A stretch of DNA of 64,000 bases from Anthopleura xanthogrammica. Taxonomy: Eukaryota > Cnidaria > Anthozoa > Actiniaria > Actiniidae. The stretch is taken from contig OZ025220.1 in the NCBI GenBank assembly GCA_964019055.1, forward strand, positions 7,304,620 to 7,368,619. Reading direction: 5' to 3'. Shown piece after piece: positions 36,848 to 47,213 of the stretch (position 1 is its first letter; each line of letters opens with the position of its first letter). The position numbers were made by a program, and so were the translations under genes. The notes below the pieces were generated by a model that was not told the DNA's origin, searched no databases, and saw nothing but the letters and a program-made list of their open reading frames with translations.

Positions 36848-38818
36848 TTAGAAGCGAGTTGTAGGCATGGCTCTCTTGACGAGTGCTTTGAAAGCCATCA
36901 TAGTGTAGTGAGCATCATTGCCAGCATTGTGGAGAATGCTCTCGTCATAATCGATGCTCATCTCATCCATCATTCTCTTCAGGCCCCAACATCTGACTTT
37001 ACCTTGAAGTAGGTTCAAGGCCAACTTCTGGGTATCGAACATAGGTTTGTCTTCAATATCGATGCCATTGTCAGCCAAATACTGCTTATCGTTGTATCCA
37101 GAGTGAGTCAACAAAGCATCTGAGCCCGCTACTGCCTTCTTCAGCTCTTCAGCGGCTTCTTCCAAGGGTATGCGCACTGTCTTGCCAAATTTGAATTTCT
37201 CTTTGTTGTCAAAGCCTTCTCGGTTGTGGAGTTCTTCGTTGACGACGGCGTGAAAATATTCAAGATTTTCGCCTTTTTTGAGGGTGAATTTCACGTATCC
37301 AATCTCTAGCATCGTTTTACGGTCTTGGTCATGGACTTCAAGGTCAAAGCAAAGGAACTTTGTGTCATTTTTCTCGTTCAAGACTTTGCATAACTTACTC
37401 TTGTGCTCAGCAGCATCTTGGCGAGCCCTGAAAAAATAAAACTGCTTAGTGTGACGTCATTAGAAAAAAAACGACTTCAGGAACAGTTTCGTACCCAGAG
37501 CTCCTCGGTTTCGTCCCTCTCCAGAAACCGAGGAGCTCTGGGTACGAGACTGCTTCCGAAAACACGCGGAAAGACATCTGCACATGCTTGTAGTTTGTAT
37601 ACAAATAAGCTGTTGTCCAATCTCGTTCCCAGAGCCCTTATTTTTTTACTGCGCATGCTCGAGCAATAAGGGCTCGAGAACGAGATTGGCCTTTCCAGCT
37701 GATCTGAAATAGTGACGTAGAAATGACTTTGTTGATGTCATTCTAATCTATAATTTTAATGTAGTGGTCAACTAAAATATGAATTAAAAAAATTACGATA
37801 ATGAAGTGGCGGCTATAGATATTGGCATTCGGTCAATACTCACGGATTTTTTTGTTTATTCCAAAAAAAATCGAACATTTATTTTCTCACTAAAACTCTT
37901 GTAAATCCGTGGAAAGCGTGCTGAAAGGCACGCATCATAGGACATTTTTGACAATTGTTGTCATCTATAGTAGAACTTGGCTCTGCAAACTAGAAAATGA
38001 GTCAGTTTGGAAAAAAAAAAACTTTTTTGTCTTTGATATCCAATTAGCCCCGGAAATATATCACTCTTAAGAGCCTAATTTTCGAAGACTGCTACGTTAG
38101 GCATGGTCGAACATCCTAACTCATGCATGATTCGATTTCAACTTTCCAGTATATTTTATGTATGTCAAATATTTTTGAAAAGTAAACAATATTTATTTCA
38201 CGGTATTTGACTCAAAAATATATTACTGAAGGTCTAAAAAACGGCTTAAAATTCATCAACATGGCGGCCATGTTGGTTAAGAAAAAAAAACAAAGATTTC
38301 TCATAAGTTACGCTTGTCATGGCTGCCATGTCTTTCTGTCTTGACCCATAGAACTTTCAAATATTAAATTATTATGGAAATTTGATCTAGCTGGCCAAGC
38401 CGTCATCCGCGCTATTCCTAACGGTAACCTACCTTTGATAAATCCTCGAATTCTCACTTTCCAGTTCCTCTACTTGGTTATTGAATTGCTTCTGAGTCGT
38501 GAAGTACCTCTGTCTTTCGAGCTCATTCCGTGAATCATTACCCTCATAAAAGGTGATATCGGGAAAAGTGGCATCCGTCTTCGCCTCCAGTTCCCTTCTT
38601 ATCTTCTCGTACTGTTCTCTATCAACCATTATATGTCTGGTTCCATCGAATATCTTAATGATGGAGAACTGAAAGGTTCGGTGGCGTACGACAAAGTTAC
38701 CAAAGTAGCTTGAAGCTGTTGTATATTCTTCGAAATCAGAATGTCTTCTCAGGTAAGCGGTCCAGACATTCTTAATAATCTCATAATAAAGCTTTCTAGT
38801 CTCCAAAGATGAGGCCAT
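36848..38818 (-). CDS. two-exon N-domain/DEDDh exonuclease-like gene 1
   Basis: Exon 1 is 38433-38818 (386 nt; ends CAAAG before GTAGGT). Exon 2 is 36848-37427 (580 nt; acceptor TTTTTTCAG). The phase-2 junction gives 321 residues. Residues 1 to about 130 are the family's unrecognised N-terminal domain (MASSLET start, then IVDREQYEKIRRELE-like helices). Residues about 150-321 are a DEDDh 3'-5' exonuclease domain: D157/E159 (FDLEVHD), D242 (THSGYND), H295/D300 (HNAGNDAHYT), so all catalytic positions are present. Nucleic-acid trimming is expected of the fold; the real substrate is unknown. The frame is open upstream to an ATG at 38881 (22 extra residues), but homologues start at MAS. Two hairpins (37487-37549, 37617-37689) sit in the intron. 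A TGACGTCA lies one base after the stop codon and another about 360 bp upstream (39177). Confidence 0.85.
37487..37689. mobile_element. two adjacent hairpin elements in the intron of gene 1
   Basis: 37487-37549: arms gtacccagagctcctcggtt and aaccgaggagctctgggtac, loop about 10 nt. 37617-37689: arms caatctcgttcccagagccc and gggctcgagaacgagattg. Both arms share the CTCGT-CCCAGAG theme, so the two are probably related. Confidence 0.65.
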
Positions 38819-38999
38819 TTCTTCGCAAAAAAACGGAGAAGATAAATTTTTGAATTTCTTATTGATATCCAAGCGAGTCAAGCGTAAACGATGCTAGAAT
38901 CAGAATGCTCATTAATTCAAAGAACAGTTTTTTTTGTTTTGAAGGACGTCGTCACCTGTGGATAGGCAAGGACCGTCATAACATAACCCGGCTGTCGAG

Positions 39000-39100
39000 C
39001 ATCGCCAAAATAAATCCGAAGACCTCTCCGAAACAGTACCGAATATCTCCGACACTCGCCGGAACACGATCGAACGTCGCCGACACTTGCCAAAAAACGA
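39000..39100. repeat. CpG-rich degenerate repeat upstream of gene 1 exon 1
   Basis: Degenerate units of the ~31-bp CCGAACGTCGCCGACACTCG type, better preserved at 41293-41470. They lie 180-280 bp upstream of the exon-1 ATG on the minus strand, so they may be part of the promoter. Confidence 0.6.
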
Positions 39101-39176
39101 CGTCACTACTTATCGTTACAACAACTTTTGTACTCAGCAGTATCTCGGCGAGCCTTGAAATAATCAAACTTAGTGT

Positions 39177-39184
39177 GACGTCAT
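39177..39184. promoter_or_regulatory. TGACGTCA (CRE-like) upstream of gene 1 exon 1
   Basis: Perfect palindromic cAMP-response-element-like site in gtgtgacgtcattagg, followed by acttccggaag (ETS-like) and CACGTG within 40 bp. This stretch is duplicated from intron 1 (about 37450-37590), so it may be a passenger. Function is inferred. Confidence 0.35.
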
Positions 39185-39289
39185 TAGGAATAAAAATACT
39201 ACTTCCGGAAGCACGTGAAAAGACGTCTGCGCATGCTCGTAGTCTGTAAGCAAATTAGCTGTTTTTCTCATTGTAAAAATATTCAAATT

Positions 39290-40740
39290 TGATTTACATT
39301 TGCCTGAGAAAATGGACTTTGCAAAATGTCAAAACTTAAAGTCAGTTCTTGAAACTTTAGGCTAATTGTCTTATGATTGTATTAATTATTACAGTATCTT
39401 GGTTTCACAAAAATATACTCACGAAATGTTTTGTATGTCTCGAGAAAAAGAGCATTTTCAGTTGATGAAGGCAGCCACCGGTGAAGCTGAAACATCAAGT
39501 TCAAGTAATTTATTCGCGTGAAAACCGAAGAATCTTACTATGTCATGCGTGTCTATCGCACGCGAAAGCTTCAATAGTAAAATGAACATTTCTTTTCTCC
39601 CAGTTTTCGTCTTACTAGGACTCGCTGTCGAAATCCTGCTTGACAGCAAGTATATAGAGAATGAGTTTTGAAAATTTATAAGACCTGATTTTTGTTTTTG
39701 TATCAGAAATTTTAATATTCAAAAATTTAACCGGGGATTTGTGACTACTTTTATAAAACTTAGTATTTGCGAGTTGTGTTACTGACTTCGAGGTCTGTTT
39801 AATGCCTGATTCACGTTCCAAGGTCAAGCCAATTTTTACGTCAGTTAAGATGAGGTGATAAAAGGCTTTCTACCGAGCTATTTACAGTTAGATTTTAGAA
39901 ATAGATACAATAAGAGTGTTTTTTAATATCGAGGGGGCGAGTCGTTGTGAAGCCCATATGTACAGATCGAACGAGAATATTGCATGTATATACTGCTTAT
40001 CAATTGTCTACGAGTATAATTTAATGTTCTACTAAAAGTTTGAGATAGAAGTGAGTTTGATGGAGAAAATCCATGTTAAAGTGGCCCGAATGCAAATGAG
40101 GACTATTTTGTTTCCGGCCGATTTACAGACTTCGCCTGGGTGACTGATTTCTATTGAGTTTTCCTCATTAATTATCAATGATTTGATAATAGTATCTAAT
40201 ATCTTATTGGTGTTTGACTTCGGTAAACGTTCCGTGACCATGAATGGTGTACTACCTAATAAAGAAATCCTGAATCTAATAACCTTATTATGAGAAATTA
40301 ACGCTTCATGAAATTAACGCGAATTTCAAGAAACCGCGTTAATTTAAGTCGTGTTTATTTCTTTTAATGTTATTTTCCATATCATTAATAAAGTGAAACG
40401 TTAAGTTTCACGACATAAATTTCTGGCAATTTTATCTGTTATCTACTTTTGAAAAATTATTTATTTGAAACTGAACTTTACAGCTAGTCAACAACAACAT
40501 TTCAGTATTTGCTCTTCATTTTCACTTTCAGATGAGTTATTTTCTGTGTCCATCGCGTTAATTTTATTTAAATGGAAATTTCGGCTTGTCTTTCGCGTCA
40601 ATTTTCTTCATTTGGAAGTATTTTTGCCCTCAATTCGCGTTAATTTAAGTCGCGCTAATTTCCAATACTTTAATTTCATGGAGCGTTACTTTCCTATAAT
40701 AAGGTATTACCGATATTTGATCTGTTCTATTAACTGAGTA
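39290..40740. other. intron/intergenic sequence of the broken copy; nothing recognised
   Basis: AT-rich DNA between the exon-2 stub and exon 1. The segment 40300-40690 repeats motifs such as cgcgttaatttaagtcg, suggesting an old inverted or direct repeat. No coding region. Confidence 0.35.
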
Positions 40741-41292
40741 GTATTCTGCATTATTCCTAACGGTAACCTACCTTTGATAAATCCTCGAATTCTCACTTTC
40801 CAGTTCCTCTAGCTGGTTATTGAATTGCTTCTGAGTCGTGAAGTACCTCTGTCTTTCGAGCTCAATCCGTGAATCATTACCCTCATAAGGGGTGATATCG
40901 GGAAAAGTGGCATCCGTCTTCGCCTCCAGTTCCCTTCTTATCTTCTCGTACTGTTCTCTATCAACCATTATATGTCTGGTTCCATCGAATATCTTAATGA
41001 TGGAGAACTGAAAAGTTCGGTGACGTACGACAAAGTTACCAAAGTAGCTTGAAGCTGTTGTAGATTTCTCGAAATTACAATGTCTTCGTAGGTATGCGGT
41101 CCAGACATTCTTAATAATCTCGAAGCGATAATAAAGGTTTTTAGTCTCCAAAGATGAGGCCATTTTAAACGTAAAGAAGTAGATTAATTTTTAGATTTTC
41201 TGGTGAAAATCAAAGTAAAGCGTAAACGATGCCAAAATGCTAGTTAATTCAGAGAACAGCATTAGTTCCTGGAAGAACTGTCGTAGCCTAAC

Positions 41293-41470
41293 CCGGTACG
41301 AACGTCGCCAAATGCGTCCGAAGAACATTGAATCTCCTCGAAACATAACCGAACGTCTTCGGAGCTCGCCGAAACAAAACCGAACGTCGCCGACACCCGC
41401 CGAAACACGGCCGAACGTCGCCGACACCCGCCGAAACACAACCGAATGTCGCCGACACTCGCCGAAACAA
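41293..41470. repeat. CpG-rich ~31-bp minisatellite upstream of exon 1
   Basis: About five units of CCGAACGTCGCCGACACCCG plus ccgaaacac(a/g)a. Unusually G/C- and CpG-rich for this window, and 130-310 bp upstream of the exon-1 ATG at 41163. The overlapping 60-82 codon minus-strand frames come from the repeat. Confidence 0.8.
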
Positions 41471-41530
41471 ACGTCATAACTTACATCATCATCTTGGGTT
41501 TCTTGGAAATGAAGTGAAATGAACCGGAAG

Positions 41531-41538
41531 TGACGTCA
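41531..41538. promoter_or_regulatory. TGACGTCA (CRE-like) upstream of exon 1 at 41163
   Basis: Context accggaagtgacgtcattgg, an ETS-like GGAAG next to a CRE-like palindrome. Similar pairing occurs near 39177-39210. Role inferred only. Confidence 0.35.
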
Positions 41539-41559
41539 TTGGTAGTAAAGAATTCTGAT

Positions 41560-42350
41560 TTAAAAAGAAAAACTTGTCGAAACTTGTGACTTGTTGAAAC
41601 ATTTCTTTAGTATAAAGTATGATAACTGCTGAAATGCAAATTCAACAATATTATTGAGTTTGAATTATTTACACTTTCCGTTAGTCAGAACTTACCGGCC
41701 AGTCTGGTCCATTCATAAAAAGAATACCAGTACTAATTAGAATATGCCCTTTGAAGGACCTGGTCAATCCAAAAACATCTAAGAGTAGCTCAAGGATAAT
41801 GCCAGAATTCAAATAAGCGTCACAAAATAAGCATTCCCTGAAAGTTTTAGCTTCATATCTTTAAAACTAAAGCTATAGAATTTTTTTTAAATCATCAAAA
41901 TTAACAGAATTTATATGGCTCATTGGCATGCTGGCTTGCCAGTCAACCATATAAACTGGATTTTTTTTTTTGGAACTTTTCAATAGCTGTTATTACGGAT
42001 GCAAGCAAATGAGATGCAAATGACACAACAAGCACTGTATCGACCCGATAGCCTCTTGTATGATTCTTAAAACAAAAGAATATCTCATTTGCATACATCC
42101 ATAATAACAGCTATTGAATGCCACAGCCCCAGGATTAAAGATATAAGCCTAAAACTTTGTCCAGTCAGATCAAGCAATTCCTAAATTGTATGCACTATTC
42201 TGATTGAATGTAGATAAAAAAAATTAAGAAAAACTCTCAAGAAAAAAGGCCTTCTCCCGTGAATAAATTTTACTATACTGAGAGTTATAATATTTTAATG
42301 ACTTGATTTCATCTAAAAAAAATCTAAATTAGGGACATTAGACGCTAGAC
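41560..42350. other. intergenic sequence with an inverted-repeat relic; no gene
   Basis: The segment cattcaatagctgttattac around 41977 (as caatagctgttattacggat) recurs inverted at 42100 (atccataataacagctattg), with tctcatttgcat/atgcaaatgaga inside. This indicates a foldback element at about 41975-42120. Otherwise nothing. Confidence 0.45.
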
Positions 42351-42351
42351 A

Positions 42352-42443
42352 GAATGCATTATGGTCTAGCTTAGGTACAAACAACACCATATAAGGTATG
42401 TCACACAAAAAGTGTTTGTACCCAAGCTAGACCACAATGCATC
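42352..42443. mobile_element. MITE-like hairpin, family 3 (copy a)
   Basis: aatgcattatggtctagctt and aagctagaccacaatgcatc are inverted, with a core acaccatataaggtatgt. Copies also at 46798 and 60586. About 92 bp. Confidence 0.8.
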
Positions 42444-42839
42444 TCGCAAAATGTCTTTAATAGTTGGTTTAATTTAAATGACACAACTTTGCCTTTCGTT
42501 TCTGTTGTCATGTCAACCAACATGGCGGCCAAGTCGGTTATTTCATTCTATTGTTAATGATTGCAAATCTATCATTTCTTTCTACATGTCATTCCCTTGA
42601 GTATTATTCTTATCGAAAACATTTGAGCAGATACGATTTGTGGGTATATTTTCAAAGTAATCACTTCGAAAAACAAATCAGGATTGAAAATAGAGTCAGT
42701 TTACAAAGCATGCTACATAAAAAGAGATCTTTTAAAAAAGCTCATCAATCTTTGTAAAAATTGCCAATTTATGCTAAATAATTATTTCTACAAAAAAAAT
42801 CAAAATTAATGAAACAAAGCAGAAAAACAAAGCAATAAA

Positions 42840-43051
42840 TCAACTGCGCCCTCAGCTATCAGTGACGTCATCATTCCTACATGAGAAGCGTCACGTGATA
42901 CATTGTAAACTATGGTGACGTCATATCATACGTCAGAGAGTATGGTGACGTTTGTTAAGCGTGATTAATTAAGGTGAAGTTATTTGAAACGTTGATTATG
43001 GTGTCAATGATGAGATGACGTCATCTGGCACGTCATGGACTATGACGTCAT
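42840..43051. other. 3' flank of gene 2, rich in TGACGTCA and CACGTG motifs
   Basis: Contains tgacgtca at about 42862, 42915, 43016 and 43043 and cacgtgat near 42892. Homologous flanks follow the exon-2 copies at 47214 and 63563, so this segment was duplicated with the A-type genes. Confidence 0.6.
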
Positions 43052-45621
43052 TTAGAAGCGAGTTGTAGGCATGGCTCTCTTGACGAGTGCTTTGAAAGCC
43101 ATCATAGTGTAGTGAGAATCGTTGCCTGCATTGTGGAGAATGCTCTCATCGTGAACGATGCGGGTCTCTTCAAGAATCCTCTTAAGACTCCAGCTTTTCG
43201 GCTTTTTTGGCCCCGTTGGAAGAACATGCAAGCCCAATACCTGCGTATCAAACATGGGTTTATCTTCAATCGTGATGCCATTTTCAGCTAAATACTTCTC
43301 ATCATTTTGCCCAGAGTGAGTTACAAGTGCATCTGAGCCCGCGACTGCTTTCTTCAGCTCTTCAGCGGCATCTCTCAAGGGCATGCGCACTGTCTTGCCA
43401 AATTGGAATTTCTCTTTGTTGTCAAAGCCTTCTCGGTTGTGGATTTCGTCGTTGACGACAGCGTGAAAATACTCGAGATTGTCGTCTTTCTTCATTGTGA
43501 ATTTTACGTATCCAATCTCTAGCATTGTATTCCAATCTCTGTCGTAGACTTCGAGGTCAAAACACAAGAACTTCATTTCTTTATTGTGGGTTAATGCCTC
43601 GCGAAGCTTCCTCGTGTGTTCAGCGGCATCTTGGCGAGCCCTTGTATGAAGAATAAAATTTCACTGTTTGTGTGGTGAGAAGACGGATCAGAAAGGGAAA
43701 GCTGTCCCTGAAAACCTTCCCCTAGTACTCTACCTTCCCAGGGATGTATTGAAGTCTCGATCATAGGGGGGAGGGGGAGGGGAGGGAGGGCAATGTACCA
43801 TTTTCCCGCTTTATCCAAAGGTAGCTAAGTATATATACGACTGTTTAAAAAAAATGTGATCGTTGATATTATGTCTTACGCATTATTATATATTATACTA
43901 TATTTTATTGGTCACAACCTCCAATGTAAATTTCATTTTATACGGAGCCAATAAAGTAAATTGTCATTGTCATTGTCATTGTCATTGTCATTGTCATTGT
44001 CATTGTCATTGTCATTGTCATTGTCATTGTCATTGTCATTGTCATTGTCATTGTCATTGTCATTGTCATTGTCATTGTCATTGTCATTGTCATTGTCATT
44101 GTCATTGTCATTGTCATTGTCATTGTCATTGTCATTGTCATTGTCATTGTCATTGTCATTGTCATTGTCATTGTCATTGTCATTGTCATTGTCATTGTCA
44201 TTGTCATTGTCATTGTCATTGTCATTGTCATTGTCATTGTCATTGTCATTGTCATTGTCATTGTCATTGTCATTGTCATTGTCATTGTCATTGTCATTGT
44301 CATTGTCATTGTCATTGTCATTGTCATTGTCATTGTCATTGTCATTGTCATTGTCATTGTCATTGTCATTGTCATTGTCATTGTCATTGTCATTGTCATT
44401 GTCATTGTCATTGTCATTGTCATTGTCATTGTCATTGTCATTGTCATTGTCATTGTCATTGTCATTGTCATTGTCATTGTCATTGTCATTGTCATTGTCA
44501 TTGTCATTGTCATTGTCATTGTCATTGTCATTGTCATTGTCATTGTCATTGTCATTGTCATTGTCATTGTCATTGTCATTGTCATTGTCATTGTCATTGT
44601 CATTGTCATTGTCATTGTCATTGTCATTGTCATTGTCATTGTCATTGTCATTGTCATTGTCAAAAGAATCCCGCATGAATTAATTAATTAAATTTTTATG
44701 CAGAGATACGAGGTGCGAAAAACTATTCCGAGCGGTTCCCCATCATTAAGAAATAAAAGTGAATATAAAATATTCGGAGATATGAGTTTGAAATTTTGCC
44801 CGCCATTTTCAATTGAGCGCGGGGACTGGGCACGACTATACATCAGGTTCGTTAGGTAAATTTCGTAAAATATTCCGACTTTATTTGGTATACTTACAGA
44901 ATACATTATATAGTATCGGTGATGTTAAGTAGGCAATTAAAATAGTCAGGCGTTTCTCGCTTATTTGAATAGCTCGCCAGCGCGCAGAAAACAAAGAGAT
45001 GCGCAGAACTAATGCCCGCAAGCTCCTTAAGAATTACTTGTTATTATGAAAAAATAATTCTTGGAATAGTGTTCACGCTTACGTAGTCAAGTAGCAACTT
45101 CCAGGATAGCTTAAAGATGAGTCATCATTTAGCAAATTCTAGTCTTTATTATTTTATGTCGTTCTTTTTCGTAATTTAATATTAAATTAACCCAAGTAAA
45201 TTTCATACAATTTTAAATTCATTCCTTACCTCCTATTTATTTCATCTCTTTCTGTCGAAATTTCTCGTAAATGCGTATTCATTTGATTCTGGTTGGAATA
45301 ACATCTTCGCTCGACCACATTATTCTGGGGATCCTTCACATTTGTTGGACGGTCTATCTCAGGAAGTTTAACGCCTGTTTTATCTTCCAACTCTTTCTTC
45401 ATCATCTTATACTGCTTGATCGTTACCGTGGGATGTCTCGTTCCGTCGTAAATTCGTACTATCGTCATTTCAAATCCAGGATGATCCCTCGCGAAGTTAG
45501 AAAAATATTCCTTAAGTCTGGCATGCCTTGATTTGTGGTTAAACCATACATGTCCTTGCCAGACTTTCTCCAGAATTTCAAATTTATAGTAGAAGTCTTC
45601 TTCTTCAAAGTAAGCGGCCAT
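43052..45621 (-). CDS. two-exon N-domain/DEDDh exonuclease-like gene 2
   Basis: Exon 1 45230-45621 (392 nt, ends AGG AG before GTAAGG); exon 2 43052-43640 (589 nt, acceptor ATACAAG). The phase-2 junction gives 326 residues. The N-terminal 130 residues carry the family pattern (MAAYFEEEDFYYKFEI, ARDHPGFEMTIVRIYDG, KQYKMMKKELE). The C-terminal domain has D159/E161 (FDLEVYD), D244 (THSGQND) and H300/D305 (HNAGNDSHYT), a full DEDDh set. It shares the LPTGPKKPK insertion with gene 3, which defines the A-type. The 1.6-kb intron holds a 702-bp (TTGTCA)n array behind a retroelement-like 3' end. Start codon context agcgacATGGCC resembles the other copies. Nuclease activity is predicted from the family; the biological role is unknown. 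Confidence 0.87.
43900..43960 (+). mobile_element. retroelement 3' end leading into a (TTGTCA)n tail (putative)
   Basis: The sequence tattggtcacaacctccaat ... tacggagccaataaagtaaa precedes the hexamer array. The same 60 bp, slightly diverged, precedes the second array at 58822. A shared 3' end, an AATAAA and a tandem tail are what a non-LTR element or its SINE would leave. Confidence 0.55.
43961..44662. repeat. (TTGTCA)n hexanucleotide array, 117 units
   Basis: 702 bp with no interruption visible. It lies in the intron of gene 2. The 240-271 codon frames (SLSL, HCHC, NDND, MTMT) are artefacts. Confidence 0.98.
44980..45032. mobile_element. solo end of a TTAA-flanked foldback element
   Basis: agatgcgcagaactaatgcc ... 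gcaagctccttaa matches the right end of the element at 51668-52278 (agatgcgcacgaacaatgcc ... cttccttaa). No partner end was found nearby. Confidence 0.5.
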
Positions 45622-45719
45622 GTCGCAGTAAGAATGATCAAATGGATTCTATATCCGAGAATTTCAATCATCCGCACAGCTATGCCAGAAATCTAGAATC
45701 TTCCTTTCAATTGTTCAGT

Positions 45720-46080
45720 TAATATAAACAACGCTGGTAGTTGCAAGGTGAATAATGATATAGGACTGAGAAAAAATACGTACCAGCTATGTATAGAATC
45801 AGCCGTACGTGTAGCTGCTGAAGCCCGAAACAAAAATGTTTCTTTTATTTTAACTGTTCTATACCTGACTATCGTAGCTGTCATCTCCCACCCCTGAAAA
45901 AAAAACTAAAAACGACTTTCAAACTTGCATGAAAAATGGATTTACGACATGCCAAAAATTAACGTCCATTTTTTTTTCGATTTGAGTGCACGATGTGTGT
46001 AAATACAAAAGCCGCTGAAATGCCTGCAGAATTTTATTGAGGAAACATGCTCGTTTTGAACTTCAACAGGGCAAATTCCT
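45720..46080. other. 5' flank of gene 2; nothing recognised
   Basis: Presumed promoter region of the minus-strand gene 2. No clear TGACGTCA here, unlike gene 4. Confidence 0.35.
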
Positions 46081-46890
46081 AAAATTTGCATGGGACTCTA
46101 TATTTTTCTTTGAATTTCCTAAAGCAAAATATTGAAGGCAAAATAGTTTTGATTAGAGGGGGGTCTATAGAATCTAAGTGAGTTCTAGGAATTCGATATG
46201 GCTGCGTGGCAGTGACGTCAAACTTAGACAAACAAACCGAATTTCTCATCTCTTTGAGTCCGATTTCTGCCGTTTGGTTTTTAATGACAACTTTTTTTGA
46301 AAAGCAATGCTTTGTAATAAAAAATAAATAAATAAAATGTTTTTCTCCGTTTTCTTTTCAGTATAATATTACGCTTGTATGAGTCATGCATCTATGAAGC
46401 GGGCTATTTTTAGAATAGCCACACAGCACTATTGATCAGAACATAACATTACAAGTCAGACTTACCCTTGACTTTGTCGAAGCTATTGAACCAGATTGAA
46501 CCATATATCGGCTCTCAAAGTAAGAAGTACAAAGTAACATTCTTTTTTTCTGAGACGGGTTTCCTGTGGATTTTAAGTGGATGACACGTAAGAAGATCAT
46601 GCAAGCGCTGCTACCACAATAATCCTGTGACCAGATAGTAAATTGAGATCTTAAATTGAAGTAACGCACTCCTTAAGCTTTACTTGAAGTTATTAATATA
46701 TTTTAATACCGTTATTGGAAAGCAGAATTTACGTACATTGGAGGCATTGCCTTGAGCCCACTTACCTACTTACTGCTATAGTTTTTTCCTGAGAAAAGAT
46801 GCATTGTGGTCTAGCTTGGGTACAGACAACACCATATAAGGTATGTTGAACAAAAAGAGTATTTGTACCCAAACTGGACCACAATGCATC
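46080..46890. repeat. segmental duplication, copy 1 (partner 60115-60680)
   Basis: ggggtctatagaatct ... gagttctaggaattc, ccttgactttgtcgaagc, ctgagacgggtttcctgtgg and taagctttacttgaagttat occur in the same order in both places, ending with a family-3 MITE in each. Copy 1 has extra sequence at about 46201-46435. Confidence 0.85.
46798..46890. mobile_element. MITE-like hairpin, family 3 (copy b)
   Basis: gatgcattgtggtctagctt and aaactggaccacaatgcatc inverted; core caccatataaggtatg. Its co-duplicated partner is at 60586. Confidence 0.8.
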
Positions 46891-46899
46891 GTGTTTTCT

Positions 46900-47213
46900 A
46901 TCGTAAAAAGGTTTTAGTTGATTAGATTTTTCTTTCGTATCTGTTGTCATGTCAACCAAGATGACGGCCAAGTCGGTTATTTCATTCTATTGTGAATGAT
47001 TCAGTGCAAATCTATCATTTCTTTCTACATGTCATTCCCTTGAGTATTATTTTTTTATCGATAGCATTTCAGGAGATATGTTCTATGGATATACTTCGAG
47101 AGCAATATCTTCGAAAAGCACCTGAAGTTATTTGGACGTTGATTATGGTGTCAATGATGAGATGAATATTTAGTGACGTCTTCTTCCACGTCATGCATGA
47201 ACTATGACGTCAT
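46900..47213. other. 3' flank of gene 3, homologous to the flank of gene 2
   Basis: tgttgtcatgtcaaccaaga, aagtcggttatttcattcta and ctacatgtcattcccttgag also occur at 42505-42605. Contains TGACGTC(A/T) sites, including one beside the stop codon. Confidence 0.6.

Larger units (their letters stand above)
39121..41163 (-). pseudogene. broken gene copy: intact exon 1, exon 2 reduced to a stub
   Basis: Exon 1 (40772-41163, 392 nt) is open, starts MASSLETKNLYY and ends with a normal CAAAG/GTAGGT donor. It is nearly identical to exon 1 of gene 1. The expected exon 2 is missing. Around 39121-39158 the minus strand reads ttcaaggctcgccgagatac and then codes A-R-R-D-T-A-E-Y-K-S, matching A-R-Q-D-A-A-E-H-K-S at the start of gene 1's exon 2. 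It also lacks one base at the splice junction and stops after about 12 codons, where the promoter region of gene 1 begins. A deletion joining exon 2 of this copy to the next gene's 5' flank explains it. Exon 1 could still be used by splicing to exon 2 of gene 1 as an alternative first exon. Confidence 0.7.

Noticed and set aside
43863..44683. Frames of 240-271 codons (SLSL, HCHC, NDND, MTMT)
   Set aside because: Artefact of the (TTGTCA)n array lacking stops; the same occurs at 58757-59925.
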